A model generated the notes under the pieces. The model was not told where the DNA came from. It ran no database searches and saw nothing but the letters and a program-made list of their open reading frames with translations. Made by a program: the position numbers and the translations under genes. From Pedobacter deserti (GTDB lineage Bacteria; Bacteroidota; Bacteroidia; Sphingobacteriales; Sphingobacteriaceae), in assembly GCF_024436415.1 (NCBI RefSeq), contig NZ_JAFMZQ010000001.1, forward strand, positions 248,001 to 312,000: a DNA stretch of 64,000 bases, in the 5' to 3' direction. Below are positions 18,283 to 26,345 of the stretch, piece after piece. Position 1 is the stretch's first letter; each line of letters opens with the position of its first letter.

Positions 18283-19779
18283 ATGGATTACAATCATATA
18301 AAAACGCTCGGACAACTTAAGGCATCAGCATATCAGCCACTTTTTGTAAAAGACGAGCTCCGCAAGAACCTGATCAAACAGCTTCAGAACAAGGAGGCCG
18401 GATTTGAGGGCATACTGGGGTACGACGAAACGGTTATACCGGAACTGCAAACGGCTATACTTTCGAGACATAATATTCTGCTGCTCGGCTTACGGGGACA
18501 GGCAAAAACGCGTATTGCACGGCTAATGGTGAACCTGCTCGACGAGTATATTCCATACGTGACGGGCAGTGAGATCTTTGATGATCCGCTGAACCCTATT
18601 TCCTGGTATGCGAAACACGAGATCATGATCCACGGCGATGAGACGCCTATAAGCTGGCAGCACCGCAGCGAACGGTACACCGAAAAGCTGGCTACGCCGG
18701 ATGTGACGGTGGCCGACCTGATCGGGGATGTGGATCCGATTAAAGCGGCTACATTGAAGCTTACTTATAACGACGAAAGGGTGATCCATTTCGGGCTTAT
18801 CCCGCGGGCGCACCGCAGTATCTTTGTGATCAATGAGCTGCCCGACCTGCAGGCGCGTATCCAGGTGGCGCTGTTTAATATGCTTCAGGAGAAAGACATT
18901 CAGATAAGGGGCTTTAAGCTGCGTTTGCCGCTCGACGTGCAGTTTGTGTTTACCGCCAATCCGGAAGATTATACCAACCGCGGCTCTATTGTAACACCGC
19001 TGAAGGACCGTATCGAAAGCCAGATCCTGACGCACTATCCAAAGAGCATAGGCATTTCAAGAAAGATCACCTTCCAGGAGGCCAGGCTTACAGATACGCA
19101 GCGGCTGATTGAGGTAGACGGGCTGCTGAAGGACCTGGTGGAACAGGTGGCATTCGAGGCGCGAAAAAGTGAATTTATCGATCAGAAGTCGGGCGTATCT
19201 GCCAGGCTAACCATCAGTGCCTACGAGAACCTGGTGAGCACGGCAGAGCGAAGGATGCTGATCAATGGGGACAAGAACACGTTTGTGCGGCTGTCTGACC
19301 TGACGGGGATCATTCCGGCGGTAACCGGCAAGATAGAACTGGTTTATGAGGGCGAGCTGGAAGGGCCTGCCAAGGTGGCCAACATTCTGATCGGTAAAGC
19401 CATTAAAAGTCTTTTTGCAAAATATTTCCCCGATCCGGAAAAAGCAAAGAAAAGCAAATCGGCCAACCCTTATTCGGAGATCACTGCCTGGTTTACCGAA
19501 GGGAATACAATCGATATCTCTGACGCGCTGAGTACTTCTAAATATAAAAAGACCCTGATGCAGGTGACTGGCCTGAACGCGATGGTCCGAAAGTTTCATC
19601 CTAAGCTGAGCGAAAATCAGACCCTGCTGCTGATGGAGTTTGTACTTCATGGCCTGGCCGAGTATTCGCAATTGAACAAAAACTACCTGGAAGGCGGCTT
19701 TGGCTTTGCAGATATGTTCGACAGCCTGTTTAACGCCGGGGATATGGACGATGAGGATGATTATTCGGATTTCAGATAA
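18283..19779 (+). CDS. MoxR/magnesium-chelatase-like AAA+ ATPase
   Basis: A 498-residue AAA+ protein. Walker A is G69-L-R-G-Q-A-K-T76. The Walker B region reads IFVINEL, ending in Asn-Glu (N185, E186) rather than the usual Asp-Glu. Sensor 1 lies in FVFTANPED (N227), and LKDRIES (about 241-247) may hold the arginine finger. It resembles ChlI/BchI-type chelatase subunits in Bacteroidota, often named sigma-54-interacting or magnesium chelatase. It is tightly coupled to the upstream VWA gene, implying a shared remodelling complex in the cytoplasm. The C-terminal 100 residues end in a very acidic tail (GDMDDEDDYSDF), a possible contact site. Confidence 0.88.
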   Translation: MDYNHIKTLGQLKASAYQPLFVKDELRKNLIKQLQNKEAGFEGILGYDETVIPELQTAILSRHNILLLGLRGQAKTRIARLMVNLLDEYIPYVTGSEIFDDPLNPISWYAKHEIMIHGDETPISWQHRSERYTEKLATPDVTVADLIGDVDPIKAATLKLTYNDERVIHFGLIPRAHRSIFVINELPDLQARIQVALFNMLQEKDIQIRGFKLRLPLDVQFVFTANPEDYTNRGSIVTPLKDRIESQILTHYPKSIGISRKITFQEARLTDTQRLIEVDGLLKDLVEQVAFEARKSEFIDQKSGVSARLTISAYENLVSTAERRMLINGDKNTFVRLSDLTGIIPAVTGKIELVYEGELEGPAKVANILIGKAIKSLFAKYFPDPEKAKKSKSANPYSEITAWFTEGNTIDISDALSTSKYKKTLMQVTGLNAMVRKFHPKLSENQTLLLMEFVLHGLAEYSQLNKNYLEGGFGFADMFDSLFNAGDMDDEDDYSDFR

Positions 19780-19789
19780 CGCAGCATAG

Positions 19790-21061
19790 ATGGGCCGTTT
19801 ACCTCTTATTCTTCTCTTGTCGGTATTCCTGCTGGCATTCGATCTGTATTGCTTCAGGGCCATACTGAGTGTATTTAAATCGTGGCGACCAGCCACCCGC
19901 CGATGGTTCACCATCTTGTGGTGGGGCTATACGGGCCTGCTGGTTATCGGTGTGTTTGCTTCTATTTATCTCCCTTTGTTCCTCACGCTCCGTTCGGTAA
20001 TACTGGTGGCCTTCTTTCTGACTGTAACCTGTAAGATCGTAATGCTGCCTTTTTTGCTTGTGGATGACCTCCGACGTGGGTTTATTGCTTTAACGGCTAG
20101 AAAACGGGCCAGGCCTGTCGACACAGCTGCGGTGACACCTGCAGGCACTGACCCTGCGCAAAAAGGCATCAGTCGATCGGAATTCATTATTAAAGCGGGA
20201 CTGATCACTGCGGCTATTCCGCTGACTTCGCTGACCTGGGGCATTGCAAGTGGTGCCTACGATTACCGGGTTAAGCGCAGGAGACTGGTGCTGCCGAATC
20301 TGCCTTCTGCCTTTGAGGGCATGAAACTGGCCCAGGTGTCTGACATACACTCAGGAAGTTTTTATAACCAGCGGGCTGTGCGCGGGGGCGTGGAAATGCT
20401 GATGGCTGAGAAACCGGACCTGATCTTTTTCACGGGCGACCTTGTGAATAATGTAGCCAGTGAAATGCGCGACTACCAGGATATTTTCAGCAAACTGAAC
20501 GCACCGCTGGGCGTGTATTCGGTATTGGGCAATCATGACTATGGGGACTACTTTTACGGGCGGGAGCCTTCTGCCGCAAAAGCGAAGAATCTACAGGATG
20601 TGATAAAAACCCACGAACTTATGGGTTGGGACCTGCTGATGAACGAGCACCGGCGAATCAAAGTAGATGGCGCTGAGATTGGAATTCTAGGTATTGAAAA
20701 CTGGGGTATGGGGCGTTTCCCGAAATACGGTAAAATGGATCTGGCAATTAAGGACACGGACGACCTGCCGGTGAAGCTTCTGCTTTCGCATGATCCGTCG
20801 CATTGGCGGGGACAGGTGATCGGCGGCTATCCGCAGATCGATGCGATGTTCAGCGGCCATACCCATGGGATGCAGTTCGGAGTGCAGACGGAAAGTTTTC
20901 AGTGGAGCCCCGTCCAGTATATCTATAAGGAATGGGCGGGTTTATACCGTGAAGCTGAGCAGCAATTGTATGTGAACGTAGGATACGGCTTCCTGGGCTA
21001 TCCGGGAAGAGTTGGTATTTTGCCTGAAATCACGATATTTGAGTTGACCCGCAAGGCATAA
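19790..21061 (+). CDS. Membrane-anchored calcineurin-type metallophosphoesterase
   Basis: A 423-residue protein of the YkuE-like phosphoesterase group. The first 95 residues hold about three hydrophobic segments (5-20, 45-62, 66-90), followed by a basic linker and a Tat-like SRSEFIIKAG segment near 128-136 that may be another anchor. The catalytic domain starts near 165 and carries all metal motifs: D185-I-H187, G216-D217, G247-N248-H249-D250, SHDPSHW and SGHTHG. The active site would face the periplasm. The substrate is not evident; members act on lipids, nucleotides or cell-wall intermediates. It is ten bases after the AAA gene. Confidence 0.87.
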   Translation: MGRLPLILLLSVFLLAFDLYCFRAILSVFKSWRPATRRWFTILWWGYTGLLVIGVFASIYLPLFLTLRSVILVAFFLTVTCKIVMLPFLLVDDLRRGFIALTARKRARPVDTAAVTPAGTDPAQKGISRSEFIIKAGLITAAIPLTSLTWGIASGAYDYRVKRRRLVLPNLPSAFEGMKLAQVSDIHSGSFYNQRAVRGGVEMLMAEKPDLIFFTGDLVNNVASEMRDYQDIFSKLNAPLGVYSVLGNHDYGDYFYGREPSAAKAKNLQDVIKTHELMGWDLLMNEHRRIKVDGAEIGILGIENWGMGRFPKYGKMDLAIKDTDDLPVKLLLSHDPSHWRGQVIGGYPQIDAMFSGHTHGMQFGVQTESFQWSPVQYIYKEWAGLYREAEQQLYVNVGYGFLGYPGRVGILPEITIFELTRKA

Positions 21062-21082
21062 TGGCCTGTTAAGGCAGAACGT

Positions 21083-21976
21083 ATGATGAAAAAAGTACTC
21101 CAGCCTGTACTCGATTTTCTGCTCTTTTCGAATCTGTTCATTGCCATTTGCGCAGTGGCGCAGGGATTGGTAACTTATCATTTGCTGAACGCAACGCCAG
21201 ATATCTATATCCTGGCCTTTTTGTTTTTTGCCACGATAAGCCAGTATAATTTCAGCATGGTACTTTCCAAACCGAAGAACCCGTCGCATTCGCCCTATCT
21301 GCGTGTGAGGTGGATCTTCTCGCATTACCGCCTAATCATTTCCATTACCCTCATCGCGGGACTTTGCCTTATCCCGTTGTTTCTCTGGTACCTGAGTATT
21401 GAAGGCCAGTTGCTCATGATCTTTATAGGGGTTCTGGCGGTGGGCTACAGCCTCCCCTTCCTTACGCTTAATCACCAGAAGATCGGTCTGCGCAATATTC
21501 CGGGCATTAAGCTATTTTTAATCGCCTTTGTGTGGTCGGCCGGCACGGTACTGCTCCCGATTGTGGAGATGGAGCACAATCACCAGATCAACATTTCGAC
21601 CGTAGACGCGTTGTTGCTGGTCGCCAAGCGCTTCCTGTTTGTAGCGGCCATAACAGTACCTTTTGATATCAGGGACTTGTTCCAGGACAAATTGTATGAG
21701 CTTAAAACTATTCCGGTGATGCTGGGTGAACGCAAGGCCTATATCTTTTGCCAGGTCCTGCTGGTAGGCTACTTCTTATTTCTGCTTTTATTTAATCAGG
21801 CAACAACCAGCGATGTGCTTGCACTAAGCGCTACGCTGATCGTTACCGGATGGCTCATTTTTCATTCGGGGATCAGAAAAAACGAGTATTACTATTTCCT
21901 CTGGCTCGATGGCACCATGCTGCTGCAATATCTTATGCTGCTAGCTTCGGGCTACATCACAACCCTCGTGGGTTAG
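21083..21976 (+). CDS. UbiA-like integral membrane protein
   Basis: A 297-residue protein with about eight or nine hydrophobic segments. It resembles the UbiA prenyltransferase family: a VGYSLPF loop, LRNIPGIKLF, and a second aspartate motif DIRDLFQD followed by TIPVMLG (about 197-215). The first aspartate motif of active enzymes (NDxxDxxxD, between segments 2 and 3) is absent; the matching place reads QYNFSMVLSK. It may therefore be a non-canonical or inactive relative. It is last in the five-gene cluster and is convergent with the response regulator two bases away. Confidence 0.7.
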   Translation: MMKKVLQPVLDFLLFSNLFIAICAVAQGLVTYHLLNATPDIYILAFLFFATISQYNFSMVLSKPKNPSHSPYLRVRWIFSHYRLIISITLIAGLCLIPLFLWYLSIEGQLLMIFIGVLAVGYSLPFLTLNHQKIGLRNIPGIKLFLIAFVWSAGTVLLPIVEMEHNHQINISTVDALLLVAKRFLFVAAITVPFDIRDLFQDKLYELKTIPVMLGERKAYIFCQVLLVGYFLFLLLFNQATTSDVLALSATLIVTGWLIFHSGIRKNEYYYFLWLDGTMLLQYLMLLASGYITTLVG

Positions 21977-21978
21977 TA

Positions 21979-22665
21979 TTATGGATTGAAACGATAGCCC
22001 ACACCGCGCACGGTTTGCAGCAGCTGCGGGTTATCCGGGTTTTCTTCTATTTTTTTACGCAGGCGTACAATGTGCATATCGAGTGTCCTGGTATTTACGT
22101 CGGAGTTATAGCCCCATACCACCAGCATGAGCTCGTCTCGGTTAATGACCTTGTTTGGATTCCGCAGGAAATACAGCAATATCCGGTTCTCGAGGATGGT
22201 AAGCTCAATCTTTCTACCATTCCTGAACAGCGTATGGATATTAGGCTGATGCTCCATATCGCCGAAACGGTGCACTTCTGTGCGGTCGCTATTTAAAATG
22301 TACTTTACCTTGTTGTCGAGCATGGCCACCAGCACATCCATATTGAAAGGCTTGGTAACATAGTCTGACACGCCAACGTTATAAGCATCTATTTTGTCTA
22401 CATCCTGGGCTTTGGCCGTCATCATAATGATCAGGTTATCGAAGCCCTGTCGGCGCACAGATTCACATACGTCTGCGCCCTGCTTACCTGGCAGCATCCA
22501 GTCGAGCAGCACGATATCAGGCTTTTCTTCAAGAATGACCTTTTCTGCCGTCTCCCCATCTCCCACTTCCAGTATGTCATAGTCTTCAGCTTTCAGACGG
22601 TGCGCCACCAGAAATCTAAGATTTTCATCATCTTCAACAATTAGTATTTTAACCCCTTTTGACAT
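21979..22665 (-). CDS. OmpR-family response regulator (RprY-like)
   Basis: A 228-residue regulator. The receiver domain (1-120) has the acidic pocket E11-D12-D13, phosphoacceptor D55 in LLDWMLPG, T83 in MMTAKAQD and K105 in YVTKPF. The winged-helix DNA-binding domain covers about 130-228, with RTLDMHIVRLRKKIE and VRGVGYRF, typical of OmpR/PhoB. It is five bases behind its histidine kinase. This kinase-regulator arrangement resembles RprXY of Bacteroides. The stimulus is unknown; the S9-like gene at the head of the unit may be part of sensing. Confidence 0.93.
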   Translation of the reverse strand: MSKGVKILIVEDDENLRFLVAHRLKAEDYDILEVGDGETAEKVILEEKPDIVLLDWMLPGKQGADVCESVRRQGFDNLIIMMTAKAQDVDKIDAYNVGVSDYVTKPFNMDVLVAMLDNKVKYILNSDRTEVHRFGDMEHQPNIHTLFRNGRKIELTILENRILLYFLRNPNKVINRDELMLVVWGYNSDVNTRTLDMHIVRLRKKIEENPDNPQLLQTVRGVGYRFNP

Positions 22666-22670
22666 ACAAT

Positions 22671-24338
22671 TTAATCATGATATGGTAATACAATTTTAAA
22701 TTCAGTTCCTTTGTCGACCCGGCTTTTCACGCTGACCTCTCCGCCCATAAAGTTGACCAGTTCCTTACAGAAAGCCAGCCCCAGGCCTACGCTGCCGTTC
22801 TGGTTATATTGGTTCTGTATCCGGAAAAACTTCTTAAAGATATTATTTATTTCGGAAGCAGGTATACCGATACCCTGATCGGCAAACCTGAACACCGCTT
22901 TTCCCTTGACAAGCATAGCACTCACGTGCAGCTTTTTACGGTTTGGCGGCGAGTACTTATACGCGTTTTCGGCCAGGTTATCGAACAAACTTCCCAGCAA
23001 AACCGGATCGGTAATAATGGTCTTGAAGCCAGACACCTCGTAGGTGAATTCGAAGTCAGGGTGCTTGAGCTTATGCGATTCGACGGTACCTGAGATGAAC
23101 TCCTCAATATTGATCAGGTCCTGATTAAGCTTAATAGCGCGGTTCTCGATTTGGGTGAAAGCCAGCAGCTTGTTCATTAAGCCGTTCAGCTTGTCAGCTT
23201 CTTCGTCGAGTATCTTTCCGTAATGCGACAGCTCACGCTGCGACAGTGCCGCTGCGCTTTTTATGTTATTGCCGGCAATCTTAATGACGCTGACCGGCGT
23301 CTTAAATTCATGCGTCAGGTTGTTTACGAAATCGTACTGCAGTTTAAACATTTTCTGGTTGATGTTCAGGTTGCGGTAGATGAGGAAGGCCACCAGCACC
23401 ACAATGCCGTAAAAGAGGAGTATCCCGATGGCAATCGGCAAAAAATAATTGAATATTTCTTTGTCGATGAAAGACTGCGAAGAGATTAGGTAAAGCTTAT
23501 AGTCGGAAAAAGGCCCGGGAAGAGCAATTTCCGTAGAGACGTAGGAGATAGAGGTATCGAGCGGATCGTAAGTAAGCGGCTCAATTCTAACGTGCTGATA
23601 CAGGTGCGGGCGGGTATTGGCGAGCCGTATCTTATAAGGGTCGAGCTGGAAGCTAAGCATATCCTGCTGGTACACCGGCTGTGGTTCCAGGCGCCTTCGC
23701 ATCATGCGTTTGTACATCTTCAGGTCTTCCATCCTTGGGATGTTCAGATAGCTGATCTTATTGGCCCGCACAATGCTGAAATTACTAAACAGTTCCTCCT
23801 GACTGGGCATACTAGTCGTATCCAGGCTTTCTACATAGGCCGCCAGTTTAAGTGCCAGCTGGTTAAAGTCATCACCAGCAATAAAGTTGCGCGTATGGTC
23901 GGTAGAAAAAAGCAGGACAGAATCGGCCGGTACCAGGCTGCCAAACTGATAGATGCGCTTGGGGCCGAAGGAAAACCGCCCGGTGTTTAAGCCGTCGCTT
24001 ACCGGCGTATTGCGCACCTCCGAATCGTAAAAGATGACCTTAGACACAAAGGGATATTCCAGCAATACCGTATCCACAAAGTGGGAGGCTGTGGCAGAAT
24101 CGAGATAGCCGTTATAATAAGAAACCTCGGGAAGCTTTTTCTGGAAGAAATCGTTATATGCTTTTATGCTTTCTTCCAGGACATTAACCTTCTCGGAAGC
24201 AAACTCATTCTCTATGATCTTGGTACTGAACCTGTACGCAAGGAACAGCGAGAGGATGAACAAGACCATCATCAGGATGATGAAGGTGATGATCAGCGAA
24301 AAATTCTTCCGGTAGCCGCTCTTTTTGTCTGAAGACAT
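22671..24338 (-). CDS. Sensor histidine kinase (RprX-like)
   Basis: A 555-residue membrane kinase. Membrane segments lie at about 13-35 and 299-320, leaving a large periplasmic sensor of about 260 residues that I cannot assign to a known domain. The HisKA domain has phosphoacceptor H343 in NLTHEFKTPVS. The ATPase domain shows NLAENAYKYSPP (N box), DQGIGIP (G1) and GLGLAFCKELV (G2). The kinase gene follows the S9-like gene by eight bases and precedes its response regulator by five, so the three are probably one transcript. The likely role is envelope-signal sensing. Confidence 0.93.
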   Translation of the reverse strand: MSSDKKSGYRKNFSLIITFIILMMVLFILSLFLAYRFSTKIIENEFASEKVNVLEESIKAYNDFFQKKLPEVSYYNGYLDSATASHFVDTVLLEYPFVSKVIFYDSEVRNTPVSDGLNTGRFSFGPKRIYQFGSLVPADSVLLFSTDHTRNFIAGDDFNQLALKLAAYVESLDTTSMPSQEELFSNFSIVRANKISYLNIPRMEDLKMYKRMMRRRLEPQPVYQQDMLSFQLDPYKIRLANTRPHLYQHVRIEPLTYDPLDTSISYVSTEIALPGPFSDYKLYLISSQSFIDKEIFNYFLPIAIGILLFYGIVVLVAFLIYRNLNINQKMFKLQYDFVNNLTHEFKTPVSVIKIAGNNIKSAAALSQRELSHYGKILDEEADKLNGLMNKLLAFTQIENRAIKLNQDLINIEEFISGTVESHKLKHPDFEFTYEVSGFKTIITDPVLLGSLFDNLAENAYKYSPPNRKKLHVSAMLVKGKAVFRFADQGIGIPASEINNIFKKFFRIQNQYNQNGSVGLGLAFCKELVNFMGGEVSVKSRVDKGTEFKIVLPYHD

Positions 24339-24346
24339 TACCTAAG

Positions 24347-26239
24347 TTACTTCTTTTTCAGGTTAACTTCCAGAAATTGTTCGAGCGCGTGGTAATAACG
24401 CTGCCGGTTTGTGTCGTCTTTGCCGTGATGAACATTCCCTTCGTTTTCCAGATAGGTAACACTGACTTTGCGCTTTTGAAGGTTGCGGACGAACTGCACA
24501 GTTTCACTGGTATTGTTGTTCGGGTCTTTAACGTCCTGTGCAATAAATACCGGGATGTTGATGCGCTCGGTTTGAAACAATGGCGAGGTATGCCTCATCT
24601 TGTCTACATCGGTTAGCGGATTGCCAAACACTTCGTAAAACATCTGCAGATTAGGCTTCAGATACGGCGGGATGGATTTAAGAAAGGTAAACAGGTTGAT
24701 AACGCCTGAATTGGATGCCGCACAGGTAAAAAGCTCCGGTTCTGAACAGACGGCACTGAGCGCTATGTATCCGCCGAAACCGGTTCCGTATATCCCCACC
24801 CTGCGCGGGTCGGCAATCTTTTGATCTATAAGCCAGTTTACCCCATCGGTAACGTCGTTCTGCACTTTGCCGCCCCATTCCTTAAAGCCGGCCGACATAA
24901 ATTCCTTGCCGTAGCCGGAAGAGCCGCGGTAATTGATCTGAAACACGGCATAACCCCTGTTGGCCAGAAACTGCACCTCCGGATCGTAGCCCCAGAGATC
25001 ACGACGTACGGGACCGTCGTGCGGAAGGACGACCACCGGCAAATTCTGCGACGCCCCGCCTGAAGGGAGCGTCAGATAACCGTTGATCTTCATGCCGTCG
25101 CGCGCCAGAAAACTTACAGGCTTCATATCGCACATAATGGCCTCGCGTATGGCCGGGTTAAAATCACTCAGTTTCCGGAGCTTGTTGGCGTTCTCAAAAT
25201 ACAAATAATAAGCACCTGGATTTCGGTCGGTAAACGTTCGTACAATATAAACAGACTCTGCCTCGTCGCGGTCAATGATCCTGGTCTCAGTTCCAGGAAG
25301 CAACTTGTCGAGTTTTTGATAAAGTGCCTTCACGGAATCGTCGAGGTAATGCTTTTCCTTCTTCCAGGTTTGATACACCACGAAGGCGATCTTCCGTTTT
25401 TTCCGGGAGTATTGGGCGTCGGTGATATTCAGCGTGTCGCTGGCAAACACCTGCCGGATCTCTTTGCCTGTACGGCAATCGAATTCTACCAAAGCACTTT
25501 TATCGCGGTTTATGCTGGAAATGGCATATACGACGTGGGGACTTCCAAAGGCGAATGCCACCGGCCTGAAGGCTGTTTTGAAGTTATTGGTAATTACTGG
25601 TTTAAAACTGCTCTGCTCACTTTCCCGGTACAGCAGGGTTTCGTTAATCCCGTCGCTGCTGGTGGCCAGGCGAAGCTTCCCCTCGGCATCTGTAGTCCAA
25701 CTTGTAATGTTGCCCGGGTTTTGGGCGGCCATTTCCATAGTGCCACTACGCACATTGAGGCGGTAAACATCAAAAACCGTTGAATCGCGTTTGTTGGACG
25801 AGATCAGGATATACTGGTCGTCGATGAGCTGGTCTTCCAAAACTTTGATCTGCCCACGCTCGTTGCTGGTAAGCTGGCGCGTGTCTTTTCCGTCTTTGTT
25901 GACGATGAAAATATCAGACAATTTCTTTAGCGGGTCGGTTTGCTTGAAATAGATCAGCTCGTCCTGGTCCACCCAAAAGTAAAATCCGATATCCCTATCC
26001 TTCAGGTTGGTGATTTTCCTGGCCTTGCCTGTCTGGATGTCTTCCACGTACAGATTCTGATTTCTGTTTTCCAGCTTGAGGTAAGCCAGGTTGAGCCCAT
26101 CCGGTGATATCCGGTAGCTGGTCCTGTCCTGCGCCTTAAAAAAGGCGTCGACCGGCAACTTTTCCATCTCCTGCCTTTGCTGGCAGTCTATGGCAAATAC
26201 CGCCAGGACCAATAAGATATATTTTTTCAGATTGCTCAT
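24347..26239 (-). CDS. S9 prolyl-oligopeptidase-like protein lacking catalytic Ser
   Basis: A 630-residue protein with an N-terminal hydrophobic segment (about 5-18) that suggests export. A beta-propeller-like region covers about 35-370. The S9 alpha/beta-hydrolase domain covers 380-630, with clear family blocks: PHDGP (usually HGGP), WGYDPEVQFLANRGYAV, INYRGSSGYGKEF and ADPRRV. The nucleophile motif GxSxGGY reads G485-T-G487-F-G-G-Y, so the serine is glycine. The catalytic His position in the usual EGHGF reads EGNVH; the Asp (D572) remains. It is thus probably a non-catalytic binding protein. It heads a unit with the kinase and response regulator. A frameshift is unlikely since the frame is intact throughout. 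Confidence 0.88.
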   Translation of the reverse strand: MSNLKKYILLVLAVFAIDCQQRQEMEKLPVDAFFKAQDRTSYRISPDGLNLAYLKLENRNQNLYVEDIQTGKARKITNLKDRDIGFYFWVDQDELIYFKQTDPLKKLSDIFIVNKDGKDTRQLTSNERGQIKVLEDQLIDDQYILISSNKRDSTVFDVYRLNVRSGTMEMAAQNPGNITSWTTDAEGKLRLATSSDGINETLLYRESEQSSFKPVITNNFKTAFRPVAFAFGSPHVVYAISSINRDKSALVEFDCRTGKEIRQVFASDTLNITDAQYSRKKRKIAFVVYQTWKKEKHYLDDSVKALYQKLDKLLPGTETRIIDRDEAESVYIVRTFTDRNPGAYYLYFENANKLRKLSDFNPAIREAIMCDMKPVSFLARDGMKINGYLTLPSGGASQNLPVVVLPHDGPVRRDLWGYDPEVQFLANRGYAVFQINYRGSSGYGKEFMSAGFKEWGGKVQNDVTDGVNWLIDQKIADPRRVGIYGTGFGGYIALSAVCSEPELFTCAASNSGVINLFTFLKSIPPYLKPNLQMFYEVFGNPLTDVDKMRHTSPLFQTERINIPVFIAQDVKDPNNNTSETVQFVRNLQKRKVSVTYLENEGNVHHGKDDTNRQRYYHALEQFLEVNLKKK

Positions 26240-26252
26240 ACTTTCTGCCCGA

Positions 26253-26260
26253 CAAAACTA
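26253..26260 (-). promoter_or_regulatory. -7 promoter element for S9-like/two-component unit
   Basis: The minus strand reads TAGTTTTG, matching TAnnTTTG, 13 bases before the ATG at 26239. The leader would be only about ten bases. No TTTG lies at the proper -33 distance, so confidence is moderate. Confidence 0.35.
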
Positions 26261-26345
26261 CGCATCATCAGTTTGGTATAGCTACTCTACACTAATATTG
26301 TTACTTTGCTTTTGTAATTTGTAATTTTAAGAATTCCCTTCGAAT

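Noticed and set aside
17179-19779. A magnesium or cobalt chelatase
   Set aside because: The VWA and AAA subunits alone are not enough; no large porphyrin- or corrin-binding subunit is present.
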